Shown: piece after piece, positions 23,081-35,374 of the stretch
Numbering within the stretch: position 1 is the stretch's first letter
Layout: each line of letters opens with the position of its first letter
NCBI GenBank assembly: GCA_030549335.1
Contig: CM060196.1
Location: forward strand, 24,138,501-24,202,500
Length of the DNA: 64,000 nucleotides
DNA from: Pontederia crassipes
Lineage: Eukaryota > Streptophyta > Magnoliopsida > Commelinales > Pontederiaceae
Reading direction: 5' to 3'
Program-made: the position numbers and the translations under genes
Notes under the pieces: model-generated
What the model was told of the DNA's origin: nothing
What the model saw: the letters and a program-made list of their open reading frames with translations, nothing else
Databases searched by the model: none

Positions 23081-24480
23081 TTATAAATCCTATACAATAT
23101 CACTACGAGAACCACAAGTATGCGGTATATTATTATAGTGCTTGAGGGTCGATCCATAGGAAAGTTCTTTGATGTGCCCTCGAAGAACTTTAAACTAGAC
23201 TCAAAATCAAACGACTGTAAGCTAGAATAGAAATTAAGTAAAACAAAGACGCTATCAAAAGTAAAGTAATTACACTACGGAATAGTTGCAGCTGCCCTTA
23301 TGAAGCCAATTTGTCTACTGTGATGAAAGTTTTATTCATAGCTCAGGCAAGTTCTCGTATGGGTAGCCCCCAGTTGTCATCACCGCATAAGGGAGAATTT
23401 TAGAGTTTTTCGAGCAAATGAAACAATGGATAAACGAAAATGTGGTTGGAGGGCTTTAAATTTTCTAAGAGAATGTGTGCTGGGAGCTTATAGGAGGTGT
23501 CATTGCGTGCAAGTCGTATTTTCCTATTCTTTTAAAATTATAGTAAAGACGTCTGATTGCCTCCCAAAAAGCGTGTTTGAATAACATCGTGGTAACGGCC
23601 ACTTGGCTTGTTACGACACTCCCGTGCTCATAAACAACTCAGCCTACACATGTTGTCGGGTTTGTTTAGGAGATTCAAGCATCACTCTCGTGTGCATTAA
23701 ATGGATAAATGAATTGAACTTTATTATCGAGATAATCATTCCAACTCTACTGTGTCCTTAGAACGGAGTCCAGGAATGTGAAACGGTCTCTCAGCCTAAA
23801 TCAATTTCTAGATGATATGAATAGCCCTCTCGGGTAGGAGTTCACAGGCTAGTGTTTGTGCAGGCCGAATAACTTATTAGGCGATTTGAAGTTCAGATTT
23901 AGTTTAGCATTGAGATCACTACGAACTCCCTAAGAATAGTTCTGCTACTGCATGCCCTCTGGGGTCTTCTATAGTAATAGAGGAGTAGATTTCCCTCTCA
24001 GATAGGAGTTCATGGAATTTATAAAGGTTGGATTACGAAAGCATAGCAATGGCAAGATGAGACAAGCAACAAAAATGAGTATAGCTCGCAAGTTCTTTTA
24101 TGATGATCAAAACCCTTGTCCCTCCTCTCGGAGTGCATGCAGGATATTAATTTGTTAATATCCCTCTCGGGCTAGAACTCAACGAGCATACAATGCCTAA
24201 ACATGTAATACAACAAATGTGATTACGGATACAAAGAAGAGGAATCAGAAGGAAGTCGATTCGCTTGCAGAATGATGACTTGGCAGGTTATGATGCTTAA
24301 ACATGACTCTGCACAATTTTTGTCCCTCTCAATGTTTGACTTGGCAAGTTATGAAGACATCCCTCTCTGGTTCACAGGCGAAACTGAGTTCCTAGCTCAA
24401 TCTTTGCAACAAAACCATCTAATACTCTCAACATAAAATGGAACTAAATCGTAAGATGGTTTTCACTAAGGAAAAGAGTA
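23080..24480. repeat. LTR-like block with recurrent ccctctc motif
   Basis: A segment near 23140 (gtgcttgagggtcgatccatagg) resembles sequence common in plant LTRs. The word ccctctc(gg) followed by ggagttca/gaactca then recurs at about 23825, 23955, 23993, 24123, 24162, 24323 and 24361. There are no coding motifs and no terminal boundaries. It is probably a degraded LTR or untranslated region of a retroelement. Confidence 0.4.
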
Positions 24481-25270
24481 AAGTTCGATAATTAGTAATA
24501 AGTGAGAACTACAAGAACATACTACGAACGGAAATCATGAGTCACACATCAACACCTTCCAACCCCAATGGGCTGGTAAGTTACAATCCATGGGTGATCT
24601 CCCACCCATCAATGGAACAATGTTTTGAATACATAACATCTTTGCCAAAAGACCACTTTGTCTCTTACCCTTTCTTCCCTGTTGTGTCCCTCCTTGGGGT
24701 TTCTTCGGTCCCAAGTAAAGTGCCTTTTGTCTAGAATCTTTTCATCTGCATTTTCCTCTGATTGTCTGGCCTCCCCACTTGGGGTTGTATCTCTTTCTCC
24801 TTATATAGCCTTCCTCTGACCGCTTGTCCTTTTGCAGCTGTCCGGTACGCAACTTTTGTCTCCCTAAGCTCCTGTGGTCCCCCTCTCTTGTAGGAATCTT
24901 CCTCTGCCACAAGCTCGGTTTGGATTGGTCTACCCCTAGTGATGAACAAGTGTATGTTGTTAGTTGTCTTGACCTTGCTTGCCAGAAGCATATGCTCGTT
25001 GTTGGTGCAAAGAACAACAGTGTCAAATTCCTGCAAGAGTGGAGATTCTTGAGAGAAAATGATCAAAAGTAAGGCTTCAAATGGGCAAATTGATGTCGAT
25101 GTAGAGAATATATAATGACATATTTTAGTGTCAGTGCAAGAATTTAGAGTTGAATTTCAAGTCATAAGAAGATGAAATGCATGCATATCAATAGCAAAAA
25201 TATATACAAGTTTTCTCTACATCAATGATTGAGTTTTAAAAGTTAATCAAAATCAAGGCAAGACTAATCA
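24481..25270. other. Unidentified region with overlapping open frames
   Basis: Open frames of 82-111 residues overlap on both strands at 24731-25072, but none has a recognisable domain. Shared openness on both strands points to composition and not coding. It may be internal sequence of the element whose LTR end lies at 25283. Confidence 0.4.
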
Positions 25271-25282
25271 AACTTTGATATC

Positions 25283-26110
25283 AGCCATAGGATCAGAAGA
25301 TACCAAAAGGGAGGTGAATTGGTACTTAGTTACCAAAAACAATGGGAAAGTTATAAAACAAAAAACAACCCATTCAAGACAAAATTAAATTCATACAAGG
25401 CAAATCAAACTATTAAAGAGAGAAAATAGAACGAAATCATTTTTACCATATTTATGCTCAATACCTTGGCTTACTACATGTCTCTCGCCCACTCAATTTT
25501 GAGACCATCAGGTCCTATTAATTTGAACCCTTCTTCTCTTCCATGATGGAATGCCCTTACAATTATCTGATCTGAGAGGTGAAGACGATCTTTACAATTA
25601 GGAGTTTCTTTCATTATAAATTCACACAATTTAAGAACTCTCAAAGCACTCTTCTAATGTAAACATGCCAATTTATTTCGCAAGAAAGAAATCAAGAGAT
25701 TTACAAATGAAAGTTCACAATGTGATCAAACTTTACACTATCATGCTAAGATGATTTGACTATGAAATAGATAGTTAATTGGAGTCATTTGGGGGCCTTT
25801 GGAATTTGTTTGGTGTTATTTGGTGTTGAACTTAGTCATTGATTTGTTTAGAGCAATGATAATGGACCCTTCCTCACCTAGTACCATAGTTTGGCCGATC
25901 GATCAATGCCACCATTGAAGAAGTTTGACTATAGATGCTCAAATCATTTGAACCACCTCAACCGATATTGACTAATACTTTAACTAATATTCTCCACAAT
26001 GTTTTCAAATGTTCAATCACTTGATTTGTTGCACTTTCTACTATACAATGATCGATCGAACTATTATAAGACCCGACGCTTTAACACTAACTGATTGGTA
26101 GTACAACATT
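25283..26110 (-). mobile_element. SIRE-type LTR, minus orientation (degraded)
   Basis: The left end (ataggatcagaagatacc...gggaggtgaattggta) is the reverse-complement counterpart of the U5 end of the SIRE LTR at 35200-35247. It is preceded by tgatatca, a worn primer-binding site on the minus strand. The rest is strongly diverged and the right end is only estimated. Confidence 0.55.
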
Positions 26111-26139
26111 CCGACATGTAGAAATGATGGAATCATGAG

Positions 26140-28320
26140 TTAGTGGATCCGTTGTTTTCCTCCCGCTCTTTCCTCCACGTGACTGCCCATTTTCTTCCAA
26201 ACCACATAAGCCCTAATCTTTTTCATCTGCTGCTCCAACTCTCGTCGCAATGTCGCTGCTCCAACTCTCATTGTTCGCCCACTACTGATGGGGTTTACTT
26301 CTGCATCAACCCCTTTCTTGCACTATTCATTGCCTACAGCCACCCTTGCTCGTGCTACTACTGCTCGCGTTGTCCGCTCCTACAACCACAATTAACCTCC
26401 TTGGCGCTTTCCTGATAGAATGCTTTAGATTTTGTTATATATAATGGATTCACATGTAACCATAATTTACCATTTATTTTTGCTGACTCTAGTGTGAAAG
26501 AAGTCTGGCCTCTTAATAATTTAGTTTGGGGATTAGTGTGCTGCTCATTCAACCATTTGCCACTTGTTTATTGGTTACCATGACTTTGGTGAAGTATGGA
26601 CCATTAAATGTGATTGGCCAATTTGTCTTGAGAGCAATGCTATCAACAATATTGGCATTTCTTTGGTCTCTTGAACTGGGATATGTGATCCGAAGAGATT
26701 GTGATTCATCAAGCTAGATACATGTTGAATGACCTTATGTACTCATTGGGGGTGCACCAAAGTACTAGAGAGATCAATTTTTTAGTGCTGTTAGTTTTTG
26801 TTACACGCTGTTTTTTGTGTTTATTAATCTATGTTGAATTTAGATATTGTTGTTTTGTCTGGTTTTTGCATCTAGATTCAGATGCTTCGAGCTAAAAATC
26901 ACATTCTTCAATTTACATAATAATATTACATTATCCTCATGTTTAATGAATAAAGTTCTGGAAATTCGATATGTAGTTTGAGCTATATGATGAAGGTTTC
27001 TTGGGCATTGTTAAATACAATTTTGAGATTTTAGTGATGCTCAATATATTTCGTCCACTTAATCCTAAAAATAAGTTTTGTTTCTACTCTTAGCAGCTAC
27101 AGAGTATGAAAGTTCTCCATAAGTGTTTATTATGTTGAAGGTGTAGAACATAATTGCTGGATTCGCATAAGTTGATTAACCTGTTATTCGAAAATATTTT
27201 CCTCTTACACTAGTATCATTTGTACTGCATACATCTTTTCCCTTGTCCTTGAACATGTAAATTATAAACACAGGGATTTCTAACTTCTCTGTTGGCCGTT
27301 TTATCCTATACTGCAGTTTCTATTTACTTTTTGTGGATTCTTAAGCTTTGTGACAAGAACGAACTTTTTCTGAATGAACTTTTCCTAGTTTGTCGTGTCA
27401 TTCTATTCTTGAGCTGCTGCAATCTTATTGACCTCGGATTGATGCATGACGTTAATTTGCATTTTCTTTGCAATGAAGATATGCTTTTCTTCACAGTCAA
27501 AACATCCATATATCCTATTTAGGGATGGAGATTGGGGTGACACTTCTTGATGTATGTAGTGGTAGTAGGCATGAGTGTCAATGTGTTCAATTTACACTTT
27601 TCTGCGTCGCATATATTTCTCTTCCATACTTGGTTGTAGAGCTGTATTTTATCTTTATTTTCATTACTCATTCTTGGTTTTCTGGCATCTGCGAAGCATT
27701 TACAGGATTTACTTATTGTTTTGTTTACATAACAAAGCTTGGGGTCTGTCATGGCATATGTTGTTTTAATGATTGTTAAGGTGGTCCAGTCAGACTAGTA
27801 AATCGTCTTCCAGCGAGATTCTTACAACCTAAGTAATCGAAGATAGAACTAGATTAGGTCTTGCACAAAAAGTTGTCGAGTAAAATTCCATGAAAGTTTC
27901 TTTACCGTAGCATAATTCCTTTTTCTCAATTGCTTTGCATATCAATTCAAGTTAATGTTTGTTCAACGTTATTGATACCATGTTGATGATTTCTTATTAC
28001 TAATTCATGTGCATTCATCATGAGTGCACGTGTTGATATTTTTGGGAAAAAATAATTCTGCAATGTTGGGGATATTTCTTCATGTAGGTAGAAGGCTTTG
28101 TGCATGTGTGTCTGCATCATATATATTTGTCTTCTATTATCAATTTAAGAAAAGAAGTTTCATGCTTTCTTTTTTTTTTTCTGGAAGAAAACTAAGATGT
28201 TCATTTAGTACCATGTCTTAGTACAAATATTCAAGAGTCCTAGCATATCTATAAAGGAGATCAGCCGTCTCATGTATGTTTATTTCCTTCTATTCATTTC
28301 AGATTCTTCCTTCTATCAAT
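26140..28320. other. Gene-like but unidentified region
   Basis: Base composition is more even than in the flanks. The region starts with a C/T-rich stretch resembling a plant 5' leader (cataagccctaatc) and a 90-residue open frame at 26143-26415. Several further open frames of 60-84 residues lie on both strands. None shows a domain I know, and I could not build a spliced frame. It could be an old gene fragment, a non-coding transcript or a decayed transposon. Confidence 0.3.
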
Positions 28321-28853
28321 CAATTTTAGCGGAATCACACGTAATAACAAAAAGTATCTATAGAATTGAAAAACGGATACATAATGCAAGATAGTTTCCA
28401 AAGCAAAATATAATCATTTGATTTGTTCATTTAACGAGTATATTGTTCCTGTCCCTTACGAAACTTTCGTAAAATATTAATTAGCTTACAAAATAAATTC
28501 TTTAACATAATATAAATATTTTTTAAAAAAATTATAATATTAATAACACAGGGAAAATAATAAATTATAATATATAAATAAATATTTTCATAAATTATAA
28601 TATTAATATAAATATTTTTCTTAAATAATTATTTTAACTAAATTATTTAATTTACTACAATATTATACATCATAAAATAATAAATTATATCTTTATTTCT
28701 TACTTTTATTTAAACACTTACTAAAATTTAGTTATCAAATTAATTTTTCAAATATTCATCATTACACTTCTCATTCAGACACCACACTTAATTCTTTCTA
28801 TCAAATCGGCTAAAAAGAACTACAAATTCTCAATTCAAACACATCCCAAAGTA
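28321..28853. other. AT-rich DNA left of the tandem array
   Basis: Very AT-rich, with poly-A/T tracts and no recognisable feature. It may contain a further decayed unit of the array. Confidence 0.4.
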
Positions 28854-31800
28854 ACATGGCAACTAGATTAATTAAATTTTGAACTGATTTTTTATTTGAA
28901 TTTTGATGGACCATATCTCAGTTATTACATATGATTTCGATTTTATATTTGAGAGAAATCACAATCTAGATTTTAAATATTATTTCAATTTTTTCATTTT
29001 TCTAAATTTAAAAAAACTACAAAAGTTTTTTTTGAAGAAAAAAATGTGGAGAAAGATAATTAGTTATAATTAAAATTTAAGAACTTATAAAAAAATTAAA
29101 TTAATTTATATTAAATAAAATGTATGTAATGGTACTTCATAATAATCATAGTATTATAAATTTTTTATTTAATTCATATTAAAGTACTACTACATAATTG
29201 TTACTAATTTTTAAAAGTTAGGCTTATTAAGCCTAATGGTTCTAGAAAATTGCTTGATCAAGCGTTTGAACTTAGGTTTGACCAATGCAGCTCAATCACT
29301 CTAGACTGACTTACATACTGTCAAAAACATCGGGATCATGGTCAAATAAGTTCAATTGGTCGGTCCGGTCTAGGTTTTCCAATGAGTCCTACCAACCTTA
29401 TTGCATTACCTTGTTGAAAATCCAAACTAACTAGCTGGAACTTGTTCTCTTCTTTTTTTCCCTTTTTTAGGCCATTAGTTATTTTTTTAACTATCCTACT
29501 CATCCTTATTTCAAAACAACATGACAATTGCATTAATTAAGTTCTGAACTGAATTTTTTTATTTGAATTTGGAGGGACCATATTTGTACATGTGATTTTG
29601 ATCTTAGACTTGAGATAATCACGTTCAAGATTTTTAATATTATCTCAATATTTTTATAATTTTTTCATTTTTATAAATTTCATGAAGTACAACTTTTTTT
29701 AAAGAAATAAAATTTGGAGGAAGATAATTAGTTATAATTAAATTTTAAAAACTCATAAAATGAAATTTAAACTAATTTATATTAAATGAAATGAATGTTA
29801 ATGACACTTCATAGTAATTATTATAAATGTTTTGGTAAATTCATTTTAGACTATTATTACATAAGTGTTTTAATTTTTAGAAGTTGGGCCTATTAAGGCT
29901 TATGGTTCAAGAAAATTGCCAAGCCAAAACAGCTGAATCCGGGTCTAACCAGTCTAAACGGCTCAATTAGTCTAAGGATTGTAGATTGACTCACAAATTG
30001 TTTAAACACCCTCATCGTGGTCAAATCAGTTCGACTAGCTGGTTTGGTTTTACAACGTGTCTTACCTTCCTTATTGTAGTACCTTGTTGAAAACCCAAAG
30101 CTTGCTAGCTTTACTTCCTTCTCTTTGTTTTTCCTCTTTTTACATCATTAGTTCTTTTTTTAACTCTCCTATAAATCTATATCAAAACAACATGACAACC
30201 AGATTAATTAAGTTTATGCATTGATTTTTTTATTTGAATTTGGAGGTACAAAATCTAAATTAGGATATAAGATCTTAGATTTTATCATAATCTCGATTAA
30301 GTTTTAAAACCTTATTTCAATATTTTTTATTTTTCTAAATTTTCATGAAGTACAACAAGATAAGAAAATTGCAACACATTTCAGCATAATGGAAAGTTTA
30401 TAAGAAACAAGCATCCATCACACGCTCGTGTCGTAATTGGCTAGTTAGCAGTACATCATTTCAAAATAAAAATCATGCAAGTTCGGCTTGGTGTCCATTA
30501 CAAACTCCATTACAACAAGGATCATAAAACAAAAATATTAAAAATAGAACATAAAATTAGATATAATGTGCAACTCAATTTTACTTCTTAGCTCCTCCTC
30601 CCTATCTGAACTCCCCCAATAAAAGAAGATCAGGGAAAAAGAGGGTCAAAAGAGAGGCAAAAAGAAGAGTGGCTAGAGAGAGAGCCAGAGAGAGAGCAAT
30701 GAGAAGCCACCTCCTTCATTTATCTTTTAGAATTTCTCTACATCTACAAAAAGAGAATCTATAATTGCAAGACAATCCTTTTGTCTTTTATTAACAAACC
30801 ATGCCAAAGAAGTCATACCATGAGCTTTTCTTATTTTTTTCATTTTTCTAAATTTTCACGAAGCACAAATGTTTTTTTGTACAAGTAAAATTTGGTGGAA
30901 GATAATTAATTTGATTAAATTTTTAAAAACCCATAAAAGAAAGTTTAAACTATTTTGTATTAAATCAAATGTATATTAATGTTACTTCATAATAGTCATA
31001 CTATTATAAATGATTTGGTTAATTCATATTAAACTACTATTACATAAATGTTTCTAATTTTTAGAAGTTGACTTATTAAGCCTAATGGTTCAAGAAAATT
31101 GCTCGATCATATAGTCAAACCCAAGTGAGATTGGTCTAATCCTGCTTAATCACTATGATGGTTCTAGATTGACTTACAGTGTGTCAAAACACTCGAATCG
31201 CGATCCAATCTGGATCTTACAACGACTCCTACCTATCTAGTTTTAATTTGTTCTCTTCATTTTTTCCTCTATTACTTCATTTTTTACTTTCCTACTCATC
31301 TGATTTCAAAACAATATGGCAACCAAATTAATTAAGTTCTGAATGGATTGTTTGGATTTGAATTTGCAGGGACAAGATCTCAATTTGGACATTTGATCTT
31401 AGATTTGTGATAAGCATGATCTAGATTTTCTCAAACTTTTTTCATTTTTTTTCTAAATTTTCATTAAGTACAATTTTTTTTGAAGAAATAAAATTTTGCG
31501 GAAGATAATTATTTATAATTAAAATTTAGAAACTAATAATAGAATTTTAAACTAATTTATTTTATATCAATGTATATTAATGATACTTCATAATAATTAT
31601 AGTATTATAAATGTTTTGATTAATTCATATTAAACAACTATTACATAATAACTTCTAATTTTTAGAAGTTGGGCTTATTAAGCCCAATGGTTTGGAAAAA
31701 CAGTCCGAACAGGCTGTTGAACAGGAGTCTGGCTGATCTAATATGGTTCAATCACTGTAATAAGTTTTGGACCGATTCACAACCCGATCACGAGCAAATC

Positions 31801-33078
31801 AATTCCATTGGCCAGTACCTTGTTGAAAATCCAAAGCAATTTAGCTTCAATTTGTTCTCTTTTTTCATTTTTATGCCATTAGTTCTTTTTTTACACTCCT
31901 ACTCATATGATTTCAAAACAACATGACAATTAAATTAAGTTATGAACTGTCTTTTTTATTTGAATATGGAGGAACCATATCTCAGTTACGACATCTTATT
32001 TCAAATTTAGATTTGAGAGAAATCACAATCTAGATTTTAAATATTATTTTAATTTTTTTCAATTTTCTAAATTTTCAAAAAAATAACAAAAGTTTTTTTT
32101 GAAGAAAAAAATTGGAGGAAGATAATTAGTTATAATTAAATTTTAAAAATTTATAAAAAGTAAACTTTATATTAAATCAAATGTATATTAATGGTACTTC
32201 GTAATAATCTTTGTATTATAAATTTTTTATTTAATTCATATTAAACTACTACTACATAATTGTTATGGGCTTATTAATCCTAATGGTTCTAGAAAATTGC
32301 TTGATCAAGCGTTTGAATTCAGGTTTGACCGGTCTAATGCATCTCAATCAGTCGGATAGTTCTAGACTGACACACATATCGTCAAAACACTAGGATCACG
32401 ATCAAATTAGTTTTATGACCAGTCCGGTCTAGGTTTTCCAATGAGTCCTACCAACCTTATTGAATTACCTTGTTGAAAATCCAAACTAACTAGCTTTAAT
32501 TTGTTCTCTTCTTTTTGCTACTGTTTACGCCATTAATTATTTTTTAACTATCCTACTTATCCTTATTTCAAACACAACATGGCAACAACATTAATTAAGT
32601 TTTGAACTGTTTTTTTTTATTTGAATTTGGAGGGACCATATTTGTACATGTGATTTTGATCTTAGATTTTAGATAACCACGATCCAGATTTTGAATATTA
32701 TTTCATTTTTTTATAATTATTTTAATTATTATAAATTTTCTTGAAGTATAACTTTTCTTAAGAAATAAAATTTGGAGGAAGATAATTAGTTATAATTAAA
32801 ATTTTAAAATCATAAAAGGAAATTTAAACTGATTTATATTAAATGAAATGAATGTTAATGGTACTTCATAATAATCATATTATTATAAGTGTTTTAATTA
32901 CATAAGTGTTTTAATTCTTTAGAAGTTGGGCTTATTAAGAGTTATGGTTCAAGAACATTCCCAGTCAAGCAGTTGAATCCGGGTATGATCAGTCTAAATG
33001 GCTCAATCAGTCCAAGGATTGTAGACTGACTTACAAACTATCTAAACATCCGCAACACGATCAAATTGGTTTGACTAG
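28854..33078. repeat. Tandem array of ~0.65-kb units with higher-order structure
   Basis: Six units share the anchor acatg(g/a)caa...attaattaa(g/a)tt(c/t)(t)gaa at 28854, 29519, 30190, 31314, 31921 and 32579. Each unit contains, in order, tttgaatttggaggga, gaagataattagttataatt, ttagaagttgggcttatta, an aatggttc(t/a)agaaaattgc segment and ccttgttgaaaatccaaa. Units 1 and 5 resemble each other most, as do 2 and 6, giving a higher-order period of about 3.06 kb. Unit 3 is enlarged by an insertion, and unit 6 is cut by the LTR-like sequence on its right. No coding sequence is visible. Confidence 0.85.
30361..30837. repeat. Insertion in tandem-array unit 3
   Basis: About 475 bp unrelated to the other units interrupt unit 3. 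The interrupted phrase (atttttctaaattttca(t/c)gaag(t/c)acaa) is present on both sides as a direct duplication of about 30 bp. The insert has GA-rich tracts (agagagagagccagagagagagc) and no coding frame. Its class is unknown; the long flanking duplication argues against a simple DNA transposon. Confidence 0.6.
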
Positions 33079-33979
33079 ATGTAATGTCCTGAAATTCGAC
33101 TTCGCCATGTGACGAGATCTCCTTTCGGTCGTTACTTTCTTCGGTCTTTCTTTAACTCCTTTGTTGACCCAAATGATCAATAAGAGTGACACGTAAGTGA
33201 AAGACTTAAATAATAAAATATTACACAATAATATCAAGAAATGCGAAAGCTAAATGAATAAAAGCTACATCAATGTCTCACATAGGGCATATAAAGGTCC
33301 ATGCCATAATGCAACTCTATAGATCCCATCCAAATGAAAATACAACTCGATATGCTAAAAGATAAAGACTCCATCTAAACCCTACGATAATCATGTGCAC
33401 ACGCCACCAAACTATAGTCGCCGCACACACATCAATAGCTCACAATCATCATCAAGTACTTGTGGGGATCACACAAAGAAGTAAGCTCAATCGTTAGCAT
33501 AAAGCTAAGTGTGAGTTCGTATAAATCATAGATTAGTTCCATCAGAATAAGCACGAGATAGACATAGAAATTAAATGTAAGTGTGAATCATAACAAAGGA
33601 GTCGATAAGAGGGATCATAATCCATGTCTTTTCATTTTCTTTCTTTTTCATATTCGTATTCATGTTCATTATCCATATTCATGTTCATAAGGACAAAGTC
33701 CTTCTATTTATCTTTAGTCATTCATATTCTTTCATCTTATCCATACTTAGAAGAGCTTTTCACCTTTAGGGAATACTATTGGAGACACATACTTGTGTAG
33801 CTATCTAGACCATGGTAGGCAGTGGGGTTCAGTGCCACGGTCAGTGCCACGACGAGTGCCCCGTCGGGCAAGATGACTTGTAGGGAAGGAACTCCCATTT
33901 AGATAGGCAAATAGTAATCCTTATATCTTATAAGCCATGAACCTATCTTTTGATCAGTCGGATCAATCAAGGTCATAGG
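33079..33979. mobile_element. Gypsy LTR-like fragment
   Basis: Begins abruptly in array unit 6 with TGTAATGTCCTGAAATTCG, a gypsy-like LTR terminus. It contains aagctaagtgtgag and dense atcatattcat words as seen in the gypsy LTRs elsewhere here. It stops where the SIRE LTR begins. No internal domains accompany it, and its orientation is undetermined. Confidence 0.5.
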
Positions 33980-35247
33980 TGGGATCTAAGTTTTAATGAC
34001 ATTAAATTATATTTTGATGATGCAAACCTCGAATGATTAAAGATAAAATGTTAAAAAGTTTAAAGAAAAAGAGATAACTTTATGCACTACAATTTGATTA
34101 AATAATTGGCACTGATCTTATTAGTTTTGGATGAATCTGGAATGTCAAATTGTAGAGAATTCTGTTAGCTTTCCATAGACTCCAAGATCATCTAATTTGA
34201 ATAACTGTGCAGAAAGTTATGCCCAAAATAGTGCATGGCGGTCAACCTGCCGGTCGAAGCTATGAAGGACGGTCGACCGATCGGAGATACCGGTCGAGAC
34301 AGTTCGGTCGACTGATCGAAGATACCAGTCGATCGATCAAGGTATAAACTGCTCAAATGAAAACTATGAGACTGCACCGATCGACAGTCCGGTCGAAGCA
34401 TCGGTTGACCGATCAACTCAACGGCTACAAATCAAAACTGCGAGACTGTACCGGTCGAGACACCGGTCGATAGTCCGGTCGATCGACCAGCTGCGATAAC
34501 TGGCAAAATCAGCACAACGGTCATATAGTCCGGTCGACCGGTCCATAAATGCGATCGACCGATCCATTACTAAAATGAACAGTAATGGCTATATTTTGAG
34601 GAGAAAAATGTGGAATTAATTCTCGACGAATTTTTCACATACCAGAGGCTATAAAAGGAGTGCCAAGACCAAAAGCAAAGACATTTATCCAAGCATTGAA
34701 GCAGTACTTTAAGAAATCAAAAGAAGATCTTTTCCTTGAAGTTATCTTTTTAGTTGTGTTCTTCTTTATCTCTTCTACTCTTGTGAGCATAGAATTGTAA
34801 AAGAAAGAAACATTCTTGTTCAGAAAAATAGAGAGAGCTCTTGTGTAAAAGATGTTCTAAATCTTACCTCTTGAGCGAGAGAAATAGATTATCTTCCAAG
34901 GAGGAGATGTTGCCTTGTCTCTCGAAACGGAGAAAAGGTGGTTGTGTAAAGGGTTTTCTTCCTTGCCCCATTTGGAACAAAGGGAGGGATTAGTGGAATC
35001 TCCGACGGTCTCGAGGTCGAGAAGTCAGAGCGGGAACGTAAGTCAAGGTGTGGCCGAACCTCGTCAACAACCACCTGTGTTTATTGTGTTTGATTTCTCT
35101 CACTCTATCTCCCTCTCATATTGTGTTTATGATCTGAATCACAAAGATTTTAAGAATCGATTTTGTGCTTCCGCACGAATTTCGTGAAATCGATATTTTC
35201 GGTTAAATACCAATTCACCCCCTCTTTGTGTCATTTGGGATCCTACA
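33980..35247 (+). mobile_element. SIRE-type copia 5' LTR
   Basis: About 1.27 kb, from (TG)GGATCTAAG to GGATCCTACA, followed at once by a primer-site-like sequence and then SIRE-type gag. The length and the long U3 fit SIRE/Maximus. A TATA box (ctataaaagg) lies at 34649. A cluster of ggtcgacc/gatcgacc palindromes fills 34240-34570. A 5' fragment of the same LTR is at 49284. The terminal inverted repeat is imperfect. Confidence 0.85.
34649..34658 (+). promoter_or_regulatory. TATA box of SIRE LTR
   Basis: ctataaaagg, at a plausible U3/R position in the LTR and about 600 bp before the LTR end. Confidence 0.65.
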
Positions 35248-35263
35248 ATTGATATTAGAGCGG
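35248..35263 (+). other. Primer-binding site remnant
   Basis: attgatattagagcgg directly follows the LTR and matches the initiator-Met primer word TGGTATCAGAGC imperfectly. Confidence 0.6.
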
Positions 35264-35374
35264 GTTGCTCTTGTTTTGATCTTTTGAATCTTCTTATTTT
35301 CAGATCTAATCATTTTAGATCTAATCATTTTAAAGATTCAATCATTTTTTTTAAGATTTAACAATCTTAAGAGC

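Noticed and set aside
24731..25072. Overlapping frames on both strands as a protein-coding gene
   Set aside because: No domain, no codon bias and equal openness on both strands.
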